Counted from the stretch's first letter, positions 8,499 to 16,773 are shown. The stretch is 52,998 bases of DNA from Collinsella sp. (GCA_014871665.1 WGSL01000005.1:1-52998); one strand, 5' to 3'. Translations and numbers: made by a program. The notes: a model not told the origin generated them from the sequence alone.

Positions 8499-9503
8499 CT
8501 AGCGCAACATGTGGGCAATCAGCTCGGCGCGAGTTCCGATACCAAGCTTGGCATACACTCCTGATAGGCGGTTTTTAACGGTGCCCGGCGATACTCCCAT
8601 GTGGCGTGCGATTTCGGCGTTGGTCCATCCGCGGCAGGCGAGCATGGCCATGGTGAACTCCGTGGTCGTTAAATCGTCGGCCACGTCTTCGCCCGAATCG
8701 GGGTTGTGGATGCGCCGCCAGCCGTAGCTGAATCGATACGTAATCTCGATGATGCGTGCGAAGTCGTCAGGGTATTGCGTTTTTAGACACGCCTCGATAA
8801 GCCCCTGCAAAAGGCCGTGGTGCTCGCCGATAAGTTCGACAAGGCCGTCGGGGCGCGCAACGTTCCAAGCAGCTCCGAAGTGCGTTTTTGCGGCGTCGAT
8901 GTCCTTGAGGCTCATGCATGCCATGGAAGCTGCCAGGTGCAGGAACAGCTCCGAGATGGGATAGCTTCCCTGTTTCATAATCAGGGCGTTTTCCGCCATG
9001 CCCAGGCTGCGGCCGTAATCGCCGCGCAGGTACAAGGCGTGCGCCATCACGTAGCTGGCGAATAGGCGCAGGCCTTCGGGCAGATGCGCCGCAAGTGGAT
9101 AAAACTCTTCAGCAGAATACGGGGAAGGCAAGTGCAGCAGGACACTCGCGGCCGAGGCGAACAGGATATGCGTGGCGTGGACGGCGGGCGATTCCTCGTC
9201 AGTTGGCGTATCGAGGATGCCAGCAAGGCACCGGCGGGCGTCGGCGATACGGTTGAGCGACAGACTGGCATATCCGCAGATAAGGCATGCGGAATAGCGC
9301 AGTGCGGGATCGGTGGCGTCAAGATAGGGGCGCGCCGTCTTGGCAGCGAGCGTGGCCTGTCCGCGAAAGTACAGCGCTTCTGCCGTGGCGATGGTGCGTG
9401 AATCGGGGTCGGAAATGCCTGCAACCGCAGCGTCAATCTGCCCCGGCACAAAGGCGGTGCACATCAACGGCATGGGAATGCGCGGGTAGCCATCGCAGTC
9501 CAT
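8499..9503 (-). CDS. LuxR-family transcriptional regulator
   Basis: 334 residues ending in a LuxR/NarL-type HTH (about 270-334: LACRGWTNAEIARHMGVS, GTVKNRLSGVYAKLGI). The larger N-terminal part is helical and alanine-rich, like TPR-type sensor domains of stand-alone LuxR regulators, and no receiver or ATPase domain is visible. I chose the ATG at 9503 with GGGAG upstream, because the longer frame back to 9857 runs through a tandem repeat and an unrelated gene remnant. The gene sits immediately upstream of the large surface protein on the same strand. This suggests it controls that gene and possibly the second LAxTG gene carrying the same motif. Confidence 0.85.
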   Translation of the reverse strand: MDCDGYPRIPMPLMCTAFVPGQIDAAVAGISDPDSRTIATAEALYFRGQATLAAKTARPYLDATDPALRYSACLICGYASLSLNRIADARRCLAGILDTPTDEESPAVHATHILFASAASVLLHLPSPYSAEEFYPLAAHLPEGLRLFASYVMAHALYLRGDYGRSLGMAENALIMKQGSYPISELFLHLAASMACMSLKDIDAAKTHFGAAWNVARPDGLVELIGEHHGLLQGLIEACLKTQYPDDFARIIEITYRFSYGWRRIHNPDSGEDVADDLTTTEFTMAMLACRGWTNAEIARHMGVSPGTVKNRLSGVYAKLGIGTRAELIAHMLR

Positions 9504-9524
9504 CTTCCATCTCCCAACAGCTGG

Positions 9525-9551
9525 CAACAATTGCAGCAATTGCAGCAATTG
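9525..9551. repeat. Three tandem 9-bp repeats CA(A/G)CAATTG
   Basis: CAACAATTG, CAGCAATTG and CAGCAATTG follow directly one after another, 22-48 bp upstream of the LuxR start. Each unit contains the palindrome CAATTG. It may be an operator or only a microsatellite. Confidence 0.7.
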
Positions 9552-9655
9552 TACTCCTGTTGCTCGGGACTGGAATTTGTGGGTATCGCCTACGATTATG
9601 CCGAACGTATAAAGGAAGAGTCTATTGGCGATGCTTCCAAGGTGGCTACCGAAGC

Positions 9656-9958
9656 CTATCTGACCTTGGGATATAGAAAAACTGCCACCCCTGCAAAAAG
9701 CTCTGCCGCAGCGATGGGAAACGCATCTTCTGGGCATTCCGGCGTCTCCAGCCAGCGCTGGACTGCTGCTGTCGCCTGCGCGTTGGCGAGCGGGGCGTGG
9801 GGACCGTCCGGCGACCAGCGGTGACGGGCGAGCCCTGCCGCGTACGTGGGACTCCATCGGCGTAGACCCATGACCCCCATGGCATCGGAGAAGTTCACCA
9901 TGGCGTCCAGGACTTTACCGTCCGGCACGTCCAGCCTAGCGGCTCTCTTGAACCCAAG
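9656..9958 (-). pseudogene. Remnant of a DnaQ-like 3'-5' exonuclease (C-terminal part)
   Basis: An open frame of about 100 codons ends at TAG 9656-9658 and has no good start. Its text (LDAMVNFSDAMG, TYAAGLARHRW, HAPLANAQATAAVQRWLE) follows the last third of DnaQ-type exonucleases, where the ExoIII motif is H-x-A-L-x-D-A. Here the aspartate is replaced by asparagine (HAPLANAQATA) and the Exo I/II part is missing. I read it as a decayed fragment; family assignment is by eye and moderate. The ORF has only a GTG (9928) and no ribosome site. Confidence 0.45.
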
Positions 9959-9959
9959 G

Positions 9960-10103
9960 TTGAAAGGGGGCGTTGTACAAGGCGAATGGGGCCGAGTGGA
10001 AGTGGATCAAAAGAGCGTTACTTGACGTTTCATGCATAATGCCAACCGCCCCGCGACATCACGTTCGCAGCGCGCAGGGGCCGGAGAATCTTCGCGATGA
10101 GAG
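9960..10103. other. Intergenic stretch, no gene seen
   Basis: Between the exonuclease remnant and the PadR promoter I see no open frame with a ribosome site, no convincing hairpin and no repeat shared with the rest of the window. Confidence 0.6.
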
Positions 10104-10150
10104 TTGACGTCTAATACCTTGCATCGTATAGTGTGTATAGCATAGTATAT
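10104..10150 (+). promoter_or_regulatory. Promoter/operator of the padR operon
   Basis: A -35 TTGACG (10104-10109) and a -10 TATAGT (10127-10132) have 17-bp spacing. The -10 lies in an AT-rich alternating stretch (TATAGTGTGTATAGCATA and onward to TATAT) typical of PadR operators, suggesting autorepression. Confidence 0.65.
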
Positions 10151-10169
10151 GACGAGAGGAGGTGTGCGG

Positions 10170-10490
10170 ATGGAGGCACAGATGAAGCGCGGCTTCCTGG
10201 AGGCCTGCGTGCTCGCGGCCGTCTCCGGCGAGGAGTCCTACGGCTACCAGATCGTGAAGGACGTACCGGCGAGCATGGGGCTCACGGAGTCGACGCTCTA
10301 CCCGCTGCTCAAGCGCCTGGAGAAAGCCGGGTGCATCACGGCGCGCTCCGCCGAGCACAACGGGCGGCTGCGCCGGTACTACCGCATCACGGACGACGGG
10401 CGAGCACGCATCGAGGAGTTCCTGGCCGAGTGGCCGTCCGTACGGGAGATTTACGCATACGTTGAGGGGGCGCACCATGACGCGCGATGA
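10170..10490 (+). CDS. PadR-family transcriptional regulator
   Basis: 106 residues: the PadR winged helix (MKRGFLEACVLAAVSGEESYGYQIVKDV, then STLYPLLKRLEKAGCI and the wing GRLRRYYRITDDGR) and a short C-terminal helix. The start at 10170 is set by AGGAGG at 10157-10162. The stop overlaps the next gene by 14 bases, so PadR and the DUF1700 protein are translationally coupled. In this well-known pair the PadR protein represses its own operon in response to envelope or antimicrobial stress; the inducer here is unknown. It is intact, unlike much of the surrounding region. Confidence 0.92.
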   Translation: MEAQMKRGFLEACVLAAVSGEESYGYQIVKDVPASMGLTESTLYPLLKRLEKAGCITARSAEHNGRLRRYYRITDDGRARIEEFLAEWPSVREIYAYVEGAHHDAR

Positions 10491-11100
10491 GTTTCTGGGC
10501 CGGTTGGGCGAGCTGCTCGCCTGCCTGCCGGCCGAGCAGGTGGAGGAGACCAAGGCGTTCTATGCGGAGGCCATCGCTGACCGCATGGAGGACGGTATGA
10601 GCGAGGAGGAGGCCGTGGCCGCCATGGGCACACCCGGCGAGGTGGCGGAGGCCACGCTCGACGACCTGCCCGCCGTGCCGCGCGCGATCGCGAGGACGCG
10701 CCGGCGCAGCACCACGCTGCTGTGGGTGCTGACCATCGTGGGCTCCCCGGTGTGGGTGCCGCTGCTCGCCGCCTTCGCCGCCGTGGCCGTCACGGTCTAT
10801 ATCTGCATCTGGCTGCTGGCACTCTGCGTGTGGATCGTCGCGGCGGCACTCGGGGGCGTGGGCGTAGTTGAGCTCCTGCTTGCCGTAAGCGGCGTCACCA
10901 TCGGCCACTTCCCGTACGCCCTCGCCTCGGCGGGCGTGGGGCTCGGCCTCGTCGGCGTGGCGCTCTTCGTTGGTGCTGGCGCTTGGGCCGCCTTAAAACA
11001 AATTGCGCGCCTTTCGGCGCTCTGGGCGAGGAAGGCCGCCTCGCCCTTCTGGAAGGGCAAGGGCGAGAAGGGCGGCGCTGCCGCGCATCTCGCGGCGTAG
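10477..11100 (+). CDS. DUF1700-family membrane protein
   Basis: 207 residues. The soluble N-terminal helical domain has the DUF1700 pattern (RDEFLGRLGELLACLP, ETKAFYAEAIADRMEDG, EEEAVAAMGTPGEVA). Three or four hydrophobic helices follow (about 80-190), with a lysine/glycine-rich tail. DUF1700 proteins are normally co-encoded with a PadR regulator and a DUF4097 or PspC protein, as here. Its ATG lies inside the padR coding end. Function is not established; it is thought to be part of an envelope stress module. Confidence 0.88.
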   Translation: MTRDEFLGRLGELLACLPAEQVEETKAFYAEAIADRMEDGMSEEEAVAAMGTPGEVAEATLDDLPAVPRAIARTRRRSTTLLWVLTIVGSPVWVPLLAAFAAVAVTVYICIWLLALCVWIVAAALGGVGVVELLLAVSGVTIGHFPYALASAGVGLGLVGVALFVGAGAWAALKQIARLSALWARKAASPFWKGKGEKGGAAAHLAA

Positions 11101-11115
11101 AAAGGAGTGAGTACC

Positions 11116-11370
11116 ATGACCAGCGCGAAGAAGATCTACCTCGCCGTGGCGGGCGGGCTCGTTGCCGCGGGTGTTGTCCTCGCGGGCATTGGCTTTATCG
11201 CTTCGGGCTTCGACCCGGCCGTGTTCACAACCCAAATCGACACGCGCGACAGCACCATCGTGCTCGGCGGCGTCGAGGTGGACGACCCGATGGGCCTCCC
11301 CCTCATCGAGCAGCTCGCCAATCTGGGCGAGATCGACACCTCCGGCGTCGCGGATCCCGCCGCGCCCTAG
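11116..11370 (+). CDS. Truncated DUF4097-like exported/membrane protein
   Basis: 84 residues: one N-terminal transmembrane or signal segment (YLAVAGGLVAAGVVLAGIGF) and a short extracytoplasmic part. It has AAAGGAG ahead of ATG 11116 and follows DUF1700 by 15 bases. The start resembles DUF4097 adhesin-like proteins that normally continue for 250-300 residues as a beta-helix, but here a stop follows VADPAAP and no continuation is found downstream. It is either a shortened paralogue or the 5' end of a broken gene. Confidence 0.6.
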   Translation: MTSAKKIYLAVAGGLVAAGVVLAGIGFIASGFDPAVFTTQIDTRDSTIVLGGVEVDDPMGLPLIEQLANLGEIDTSGVADPAAP

Positions 11371-11530
11371 GCGCAGCGAGCCCGGGCGCTCTGCCCGCCA
11401 AGCTGCGTAAGCCGGCGAAACCCGAACCTCAACCTCTACGCAACTGGCCCCAAGCCTGCGCCGATTCGCTCTCGGCGCCGCGCGGGGGCCCGTGACGCAT
11501 GCCCAAAAGGTATGAGGAGAAAGGAACGCG

Positions 11531-11626
11531 ATGACGACAACCACGCCCTTCCGCCTTCATGGGGCCACGCAGGACCGGAAGCGACTGGGCCGTGCGGTGG
11601 GGCTGTGCTTGGATTGGCTACACTGA
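11531..11626 (+). pseudogene. PspC-like start fragment (31 codons)
   Basis: ATG 11531 has AGGAGAAAGGA upstream. The frame reads 31 codons, ending in TGA. The peptide (FRLHGATQDRKRLGRAVGL) recalls the first strand and helix of a PspC domain (pattern KxLYRSxxDRxxxGVCxGLA), which is a usual third member of PadR/DUF1700 operons. The rest of the domain is absent, so this is probably a relic. Confidence 0.4.
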
Positions 11627-11782
11627 TATGGACAGTTCCGTGAGGGGCGCGAGAGACGGGACTCTGGGGAGATCTTCGAGGAGGAGTGTCTCGACTGGAA
11701 GCGCGGGTTCAGTGGAGCAGGAACCTAATCTCTGTCTCTCCTGCTTTTTTGATTTGTTGAGAAGCCGGCATTTGGGGGCATT

Positions 11783-12466
11783 TTGGATAGCGAACAGTTC
11801 AAACAAGAAGCTGAGAAAATAGAACAAAGCCTGAGTGCCTTGAGAGTCGCCGAGCGCAATGCAGTGATTCCCTTCATGAACGGCGACTTTACCCAATGGG
11901 ATCTATATCTGGCATCCTCCTCTGAGTATGCGATGAGACTGATAGACGGATTCATCTCCATGCTCGAGTCGAGGAATCTTGTTTGCGTCGCCCAGCTTCT
12001 CCGCGCACAGGTTGGAGTCTGCCTGCGGACATTCGCATTATTCGCCGCCGAAGACCAGGATGACTTTCTCAAGCAGGTGTTTCAAGGTGTGCCTGTGAAC
12101 AAGCTGAAAGATTTCTCGGGTGAGAAGATGTCCGATAGAAGACTTCAAGACTTACTCGAGAAGTTCGATCCAAAGGTAAAAGATGTATACAAGGTGACGT
12201 CTGGATTCGTCCACTTCTCCATTGATGTTCTGCCGAGCATGGGTGTGCCTGGGGAGGGCTATGAGGTCGAGTTTAATTTTGGAGCCGAGCCCAACGAGAG
12301 AAACAATGCGCCTCTCGTGGAATGCGGCAAGGCGTTCTGCCACTATGTCGACCTGCATCTCCAGATGCTCCATAAGGTGATTGCTTCGGATGAATGGTAT
12401 GCCGATCGATTCCGTATCGATTCCGATGGTCCTGCAGACGAGGCCTCGAAAAGCGAGAAGGTGTAG
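11783..12466 (+). CDS. Hypothetical helical protein, HEPN-like pattern
   Basis: 227 residues, all-helical by appearance, soluble, acidic tail. I do not recognise a named family. The pattern of a buried LLRAQVGVCLRTFALF helix and a later YKVTSGFVHFS motif is reminiscent of uncharacterised DUF5677/HEPN-like proteins in which a Ser-x-x-x-His segment is conserved. The start is uncertain: TTG at 11783 with a G-rich stretch (GGGGG) a few bases upstream. Base composition is visibly lower in GC than the flanking operon, and the gene stands between relics, so recent acquisition is plausible. There is no partner toxin or antitoxin beside it. Confidence 0.55.
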   Translation: MDSEQFKQEAEKIEQSLSALRVAERNAVIPFMNGDFTQWDLYLASSSEYAMRLIDGFISMLESRNLVCVAQLLRAQVGVCLRTFALFAAEDQDDFLKQVFQGVPVNKLKDFSGEKMSDRRLQDLLEKFDPKVKDVYKVTSGFVHFSIDVLPSMGVPGEGYEVEFNFGAEPNERNNAPLVECGKAFCHYVDLHLQMLHKVIASDEWYADRFRIDSDGPADEASKSEKV

Positions 12467-12719
12467 GTCGAACGCATTGACGCTGCCTTGACAGCATCCC
12501 GATATGATAACGAATGGGAGGTTCCCTGCGAAATGTGCGCCTCTGTATATTCTCGCTAGGACGCCCTCGACCGATAAGGCATCGTTGAGTTCAATTTGAG
12601 TTCAGCTCGGGTGCCTGAAATCGCCCAACTCTGATAAAAGGGGAGACGACGGTACACCACGTAGACGAGAGGCTATGGAAGTGCACGATTTGATTATATT
12701 GGCGCGCTAAACCGCCCCG
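12467..12719. other. Intergenic stretch, no gene seen
   Basis: It is AT-richer than its surroundings. No open frame with a ribosome site and no clear hairpin were found. It probably consists of decayed sequence downstream of the ATPase remnant. Confidence 0.5.
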
Positions 12720-12990
12720 CTGCCCAACTTGAACTCCGCTCACGCGTGTATGGGGCTGCGAGAGGTAACGGCCTGCGGCCTCCTTTGTGTGCTCGATGAT
12801 ATCTTCGAGCATGCCGGGCATGGCGGAGACATTCGCTGCAATCCAGCCGTGTTCAAGCGCCGTTTCGGATAGGAGCGAGAGGGGGCTGTCTTGCCCGTTT
12901 CCCTTGCACCCGTAAAGATGGTTGACAGTTTGGGATCTCCCGGGTCTTTAGCTTTTACCGTGCTAGATGCCTCATGGAAACTGTTGGACT
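12720..12990 (-). pseudogene. Frameshifted fragment of a STAND ATPase (fourth copy)
   Basis: One minus-strand frame (about 12990-12885) reads GDPKLSTIFTGARETGKTA, a Walker A region. After a one-base shift the next frame reads LSLLSETALEHGWIAANVSA, then MPGMLEDIIEHTKEAAG. The intact ATPase at 35237-36337 has the same order: SIFSGARGTGKTA, ESHGWIAVKTTALPGMLEEI. The remainder after VQVGQ and the true N-terminus are missing. This is a decayed paralogue, and the ATPase family therefore once had at least four copies in this stretch. Confidence 0.8.
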
Positions 12991-12991
12991 T

Positions 12992-13426
12992 TAATCAGAC
13001 AGACCCAGCATGTCGTTTTCCTCCATGAGGACATCGGCTAAAACCGCAACACCTATGCTTGTTTAAGCAAACTTCCTGATAGTCGTGGAGCTGCTGTAGC
13101 CCGACATGCAGGACATCGCTCGGCTTAAACACCGGATGCCGCATCCGCGAAACGAGTTGCGGTGCACCCTGTTCCAAAAGGTTGCCAAGTACCATGGCGT
13201 GAGCGTTGGGGTAGCCATCCTTCAGCGTGGATACATCCGGATGCGCATAGATCCAGACGATTCCAACGTTCTCGTATTTCCCGTGCAGGTAATCGAAGAG
13301 GGCAAGCGACGCCATACAGTTGCCGCCGACGGTCACGACTCTGTCGGGGTTTTCTGCCGTAAGCTTCCTCTGCGCATCCTGAATTCCCGCCAGGACTTCG
13401 TCCTCGGCACAGATGCGAACTGTCAA
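12992..13426 (-). pseudogene. Decayed arginase/agmatinase-family gene
   Basis: The central frame reads VVTVGGNCMASLALFDYL, then GIVWIYAHPDVST and NAHAMVLGNLL. These are the metal-binding blocks of ureohydrolases (normally a GGDHS-like block and DAHxD). The manganese ligand Asp of WxDAHPD is Tyr here. The N-terminal third is missing: the frame opens at 13426, exactly where the opposite-strand ferredoxin relic begins. Near 13050 a one-base shift leads to a second frame (GVAVLADVLMEENDMLG) ending at TAA 12992. The gene cannot encode an active enzyme. Confidence 0.7.
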
Positions 13427-13856
13427 GATGCCCGATACCTGGACGCCTGTTTTCGACCTGTCTGACCCTCAAAAGGTTGAGGGTATCAATAGAGCTGCCG
13501 AGGCGCAGATTGATGCCGTGATCGAGGCGGTGCAGGCACGCCGCACGGGCAACATGATGCGCCATCGCGTGCCTCTGTTTGCATCGTGCGCGTATCACGC
13601 AATTGGGCTGCCGCGCATGCAACAGACGAGCAAGTTTGCCGTCGATGCCGATCGCTGCATCGGCTGCGGCCTGTGTGCCAAGCGCTGCCCCATGGCGGCG
13701 ATTGAGATGCGCGACGGCCTTCCCGTCTGGACAAAGCCGGAGTGCGCCGCCTGCCTTCGTTGCCTGCACTGTTGTCCCAAATTTGCTATCTCGCACGGTA
13801 AGCGCACGGCATCCCACGGTCAGTACAGGCATCCCAAGCCAGGTGTGAGGATGTAG
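13413..13856 (+). pseudogene. EFR1-type ferredoxin lacking its flavodoxin half
   Basis: 147 codons with two [4Fe-4S] motifs, CIGCGLCAKRCP and CAACLRCLHCCP. They are preceded by the linker typical of EFR1 family ferredoxins (WTPVFDLSD, IDAVIEAVQARRTG). Full EFR1 proteins carry about 120 residues of flavodoxin domain first; here that half is gone and replaced by the arginase relic on the other strand. The ATG 13413 has no ribosome site. The ferredoxin part looks intact, so a residual small electron carrier cannot be excluded, but truncation is the simpler reading. Confidence 0.7.
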
Positions 13857-13871
13857 CGGCTGCTGGCCGCG

Positions 13872-14747
13872 CTACTTCCAAACTGCGAGCGCTGCAGTGC
13901 CCAGGACGATGAGAGCGAGACCGATGGCGCTGCGTCGTGAGAGTTTTTCGTTGAATGCCAGGCGCGCAAATAGTACCGATACGACAATCGATAGTTTGTC
14001 GATCTGCACCACGACGCTCACCTGGCCTGTGGCGATGGCGTAGTAATAGAGCAGCCACGATGCTCCGGTCGCAATGCCCGATGCTGCGAGAAATACGAGT
14101 TCGCAGCGGTCTACGTGCACGGCTTGGCCCATCTTGCCTTTAGCTGCCACGATTGCCCATGTCATAACCAGTACCACACAGGTACGGATTGCCGTGGCCA
14201 GGTTGGACTCGACGCCTTCGATGCCAACCTTGGCAAGGATGGACGTGAGCGCCGCGAACACGGCGGCACCGAGGGCGTAAGCGAGCCAGGTCCGGTCTTG
14301 CTGCTGCTCGGGTCCGGCAGACTGCTTCTTCTCGATCATTAAAAACGTGCCGAGGGTGATGACAGCAGTTCCCACGAGCTTAACCGCAAGGTTGCTCGTC
14401 TCGCCAAAAAGCACGATGGCGATCAGTGCAGCGAGTACGGTACTCATCTTGTCGACCGGTACGACCTTATTGACGTCTCCGATGCCCAACGCCTTAAAGT
14501 AACAGATCCACGAAGCACCGGTAGCGAGTCCCGAGAGGACGAGAAAGAGCCAAGATCTGGGTTCGATGCTGCCGATGGTTCCAATGGATCCAGAAATGCC
14601 CGCCATTGCCCAGGCGAAAACGAGCACCACGCAGGTGCGAATGGCCGTCGCGACATCGGAGTCGGTCTGCTTGATGCCGCATTTGGCCAGGACAGATGTG
14701 ACGCCGGCAAAGAAAGCCGACACAAATGCTGTTGCGACCCACGACAC
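13872..14747 (-). CDS. EamA/DMT-family transporter
   Basis: 291 residues with ten hydrophobic helices in two EamA repeats; the internal duplication is visible (SVLAKCGIKQTDSDVATAIRTCVV and ILAKVGIEGVESNLATAIRTCVV). DMT proteins export or import small metabolites; the substrate cannot be read. It starts at GTG 14747 with GGAGG ten bases upstream. It is convergent with the ferredoxin relic and has a 440-bp repeat-bearing region upstream. Confidence 0.88.
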   Translation of the reverse strand: MSWVATAFVSAFFAGVTSVLAKCGIKQTDSDVATAIRTCVVLVFAWAMAGISGSIGTIGSIEPRSWLFLVLSGLATGASWICYFKALGIGDVNKVVPVDKMSTVLAALIAIVLFGETSNLAVKLVGTAVITLGTFLMIEKKQSAGPEQQQDRTWLAYALGAAVFAALTSILAKVGIEGVESNLATAIRTCVVLVMTWAIVAAKGKMGQAVHVDRCELVFLAASGIATGASWLLYYYAIATGQVSVVVQIDKLSIVVSVLFARLAFNEKLSRRSAIGLALIVLGTAALAVWK

Positions 14748-15197
14748 GGGTGAAATGCCTCCCCAAAGAACGACCGCGCCAGATTTACGGCGCTCGTCCG
14801 ATGATACCGTCCCGCCATGAAGCTTTGATATCGCTGTGGTGAGACAGGGGCCATAGTTCGAGAGGGCATTTGGTTAAGGCTCGAATCGAAGGTGAATGGT
14901 TTTCCGCGAAGTGAACGAGTAAATCTGGACCCCTGGAACATGCACACTTTTTTCGAACAAAACTGCAGGATTCTTAGACAAAAACCGCAGGAATTGAGTC
15001 CCTAAAAATGTCGATGCTACAGGGCGCTGTTTTTACTCGTTCACTTCTCGGAAAAGTATTCACCTTCGATATGCTGACGGTGTCTTTTTGGTTGCCAAGA
15101 GCTAGACGGCCTGCTGTGAAGGGCGGTGGTGACGCTATGCCGCCTCGTTTCGTTGAAAAAATAAGCGGGGTACCACCTAAGCTTTTTTAGCCGTCGA
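14748..15197. other. 450-bp intergenic region with long inverted repeat
   Basis: No convincing gene. The main content is the 38-bp inverted repeat listed separately. Between the arms lie two near-identical segments (CAAAACTGCAGGA and CAAAAACCGCAGGA). The rest is unremarkable. Confidence 0.7.
14886..15069. repeat. 38-bp inverted repeat, 108-bp loop
   Basis: The arm 14886-14923 and the arm 15032-15069 are reverse complements with three mismatches; the shared core includes GAAGTGAACGAGTAAA and TCGAAGGTGAAT. Similarity continues weakly into the loop. Read outwards, both copies begin with ATG and encode the similar short peptides MCMFQGSRFTRSLRGK and MSMLQGAVFTRSLLGK. This points to two inverted copies of one element rather than a simple terminator. 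Confidence 0.85.
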
Positions 15198-15896
15198 TTA
15201 CAGATCGCGTACTCGATAAACCTTGGTGCTGACGGTGCAGCTGATTGCGCATAGTGCGAGCGCCAGTACGGCAATTCCTGCACACAGGCAGCCAAGGACG
15301 GCGGGATCGGGATTCGCTCCGGCAATGGACATGAGCCAGTTGCTAATGGGGTTGGAGGAGCTCAGCGTGGCCATGGCAAGGCACCCGAGCAGGGCAAACA
15401 GGCCAACGGATAGGCGCAGCGCCTCCATGTGTCCAAATCGAAAGAACAGCGGCTGTGCTAAAAACACCATCATGAGGGAGATGAGCATCGATGCTGCCGA
15501 GGCTATTGCAATCTCAAAGACGATCTGTCCCGTCAACGGAAGACCCGCGCGGTTGAAGAGCGGGAAGGAGACGACGCTCAGCAGCGCGGCGGCGCACGCC
15601 ATGACAGCCGAAAAGACAATGATGCTCAGGTAGCGTGCGCAGATGATGTCTTTACGAGAAAGAGGCAGCGTTGCGCGATAGCGCTCCCAACCGTTTTGAT
15701 TGTCGAAACCGGCCAGTGAGTTCATGAATATGATGGGTGACATGGCACTGACGGCGCAGGCGCCGGCGCTCATACCGGAATCGCCATCCGACGCGTTGGC
15801 GAGCGTCAGCACGACGAAGATGAACAGGCCGACGCCTGCAATGCTCGGAATAAGCGAGCGAGCGATGGCGAGCTCGGACATAAAGGCGCGTTTCAT
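15198..15896 (-). CDS. ABC-2 type transporter permease
   Basis: 232 residues with six hydrophobic helices and the loop NGWERYRATLPLSRKDIICARY, typical of ABC-2 permeases of the YtrC/BcrB type. Its ATG overlaps the TGA of the ATPase reading frame (ATGA at 15893-15896) if that gene is read in the shifted frame, implying translational coupling. With the ATPase and GntR gene upstream it forms a YtrA-type export cassette, which usually responds to cell-wall-active peptides. The substrate is unknown. Confidence 0.85.
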   Translation of the reverse strand: MKRAFMSELAIARSLIPSIAGVGLFIFVVLTLANASDGDSGMSAGACAVSAMSPIIFMNSLAGFDNQNGWERYRATLPLSRKDIICARYLSIIVFSAVMACAAALLSVVSFPLFNRAGLPLTGQIVFEIAIASAASMLISLMMVFLAQPLFFRFGHMEALRLSVGLFALLGCLAMATLSSSNPISNWLMSIAGANPDPAVLGCLCAGIAVLALALCAISCTVSTKVYRVRDL

Positions 15897-15909
15897 TTCG
15901 AAGCCCCTT

Positions 15910-16773
15910 TCAGCGTGAGGCGCAGGTAGTCATCAATGGTTGCCCGATCGCAGGGAATCTCGGGGAAGGCCTCGAGCGTTTCGCAACGGTTGGGCACGAG
16001 CACGTCCACGCTATAGGCGTGGTGGACGGCACGGCGCCTTCGACGCAAGCCATAAGCTCGGCGGCCTGTGCTTGGGTGCAGTGGGCGATGCCGGCGCGGT
16101 CGGTAATGTCCTCGCGCGGCAGGTCAAAAATAATCGAGCCGTTATCGATGCAGATGACGCGGTCGGCAGCGCGATCGAGGTCGGACGTAATGTGGCTCGA
16201 GAGCAGCACGCTGTGCTGGCCGTCGGCGACAAAGGTAAGCAGCTCATCGAGCAGCTCCTCGCGTGCCATGGGGTCGAGGCCCGCGGTGGCTTCATCCAAA
16301 ACGAGCAGCCTGGCCTTGTGGCTGAGTGCGCAGGCAAGCTGAAGTTTCATGCCCATGCCGCGGGAGAGGTCCTTGACCTTTGTCTTGGGATCGAGGCCAA
16401 ATCGGTCTATGAGGCTAGTGAAGGTGCCATGGATCCAGGCGGGGTACGCCGGGCTTACGAGTGCCTCAACTTCGGTCACCTTGAGTGTGGAAGGGAAAGG
16501 ACACGTGTCCAGCACGAGACCGACACGGGTGCGCAAGCAGCGCTGCGCTTCACCGGGTGCGTCGGCGCCACAGCGCTGCCCAAACAGGTGCACCTCGCCG
16601 GCATCGAGTTTGATAAGCCCAAGCGCGGCTCGAATCGTCGTTGTTTTGCCGGCACCGTTGGCACCCACAAAGCCGACAATCTGGCCGGGCTCCACAGCGA
16701 GCGTGACATCACGCAGCGAAAAACGGTCGCTCACACGGCGTGAGATGCCTTTGAGTTCTAGCAAGTTTTGCAT
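15910..16773 (-). CDS. ABC transporter ATPase with shifted C-terminus
   Basis: 288 residues as read. Walker A (GANGAGKTTT, about residue 40), signature (LSRGMGMKLQLA), Walker B (LLVLDEATAGLD) and H-loop (LLSSHITSD) are all present, so the nucleotide-binding domain is intact. After about residue 243 the frame runs into proline/serine-rich text and ends at 15910. The minus-one frame from there reads HHAYSVDVLVPN, ETLEAFPEIP, ATIDDYLRLTLKG and stops at 15893, overlapping the permease ATG. That is what a YtrB-like C-terminus should look like, so a one-base indel (real or a sequencing error) lies near 16015-16045. ATG at 16773 with AAAGG upstream. Confidence 0.82.
   Translation of the reverse strand: MQNLLELKGISRRVSDRFSLRDVTLAVEPGQIVGFVGANGAGKTTTIRAALGLIKLDAGEVHLFGQRCGADAPGEAQRCLRTRVGLVLDTCPFPSTLKVTEVEALVSPAYPAWIHGTFTSLIDRFGLDPKTKVKDLSRGMGMKLQLACALSHKARLLVLDEATAGLDPMAREELLDELLTFVADGQHSVLLSSHITSDLDRAADRVICIDNGSIIFDLPREDITDRAGIAHCTQAQAAELMACVEGAVPSTTPIAWTCSCPTVAKRSRPSPRFPAIGQPLMTTCASR

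Noticed and set aside
11783..12466. Abortive-infection protein
   Set aside because: HEPN-like flavour only; no catalytic R-x4-6-H motif could be placed with confidence.
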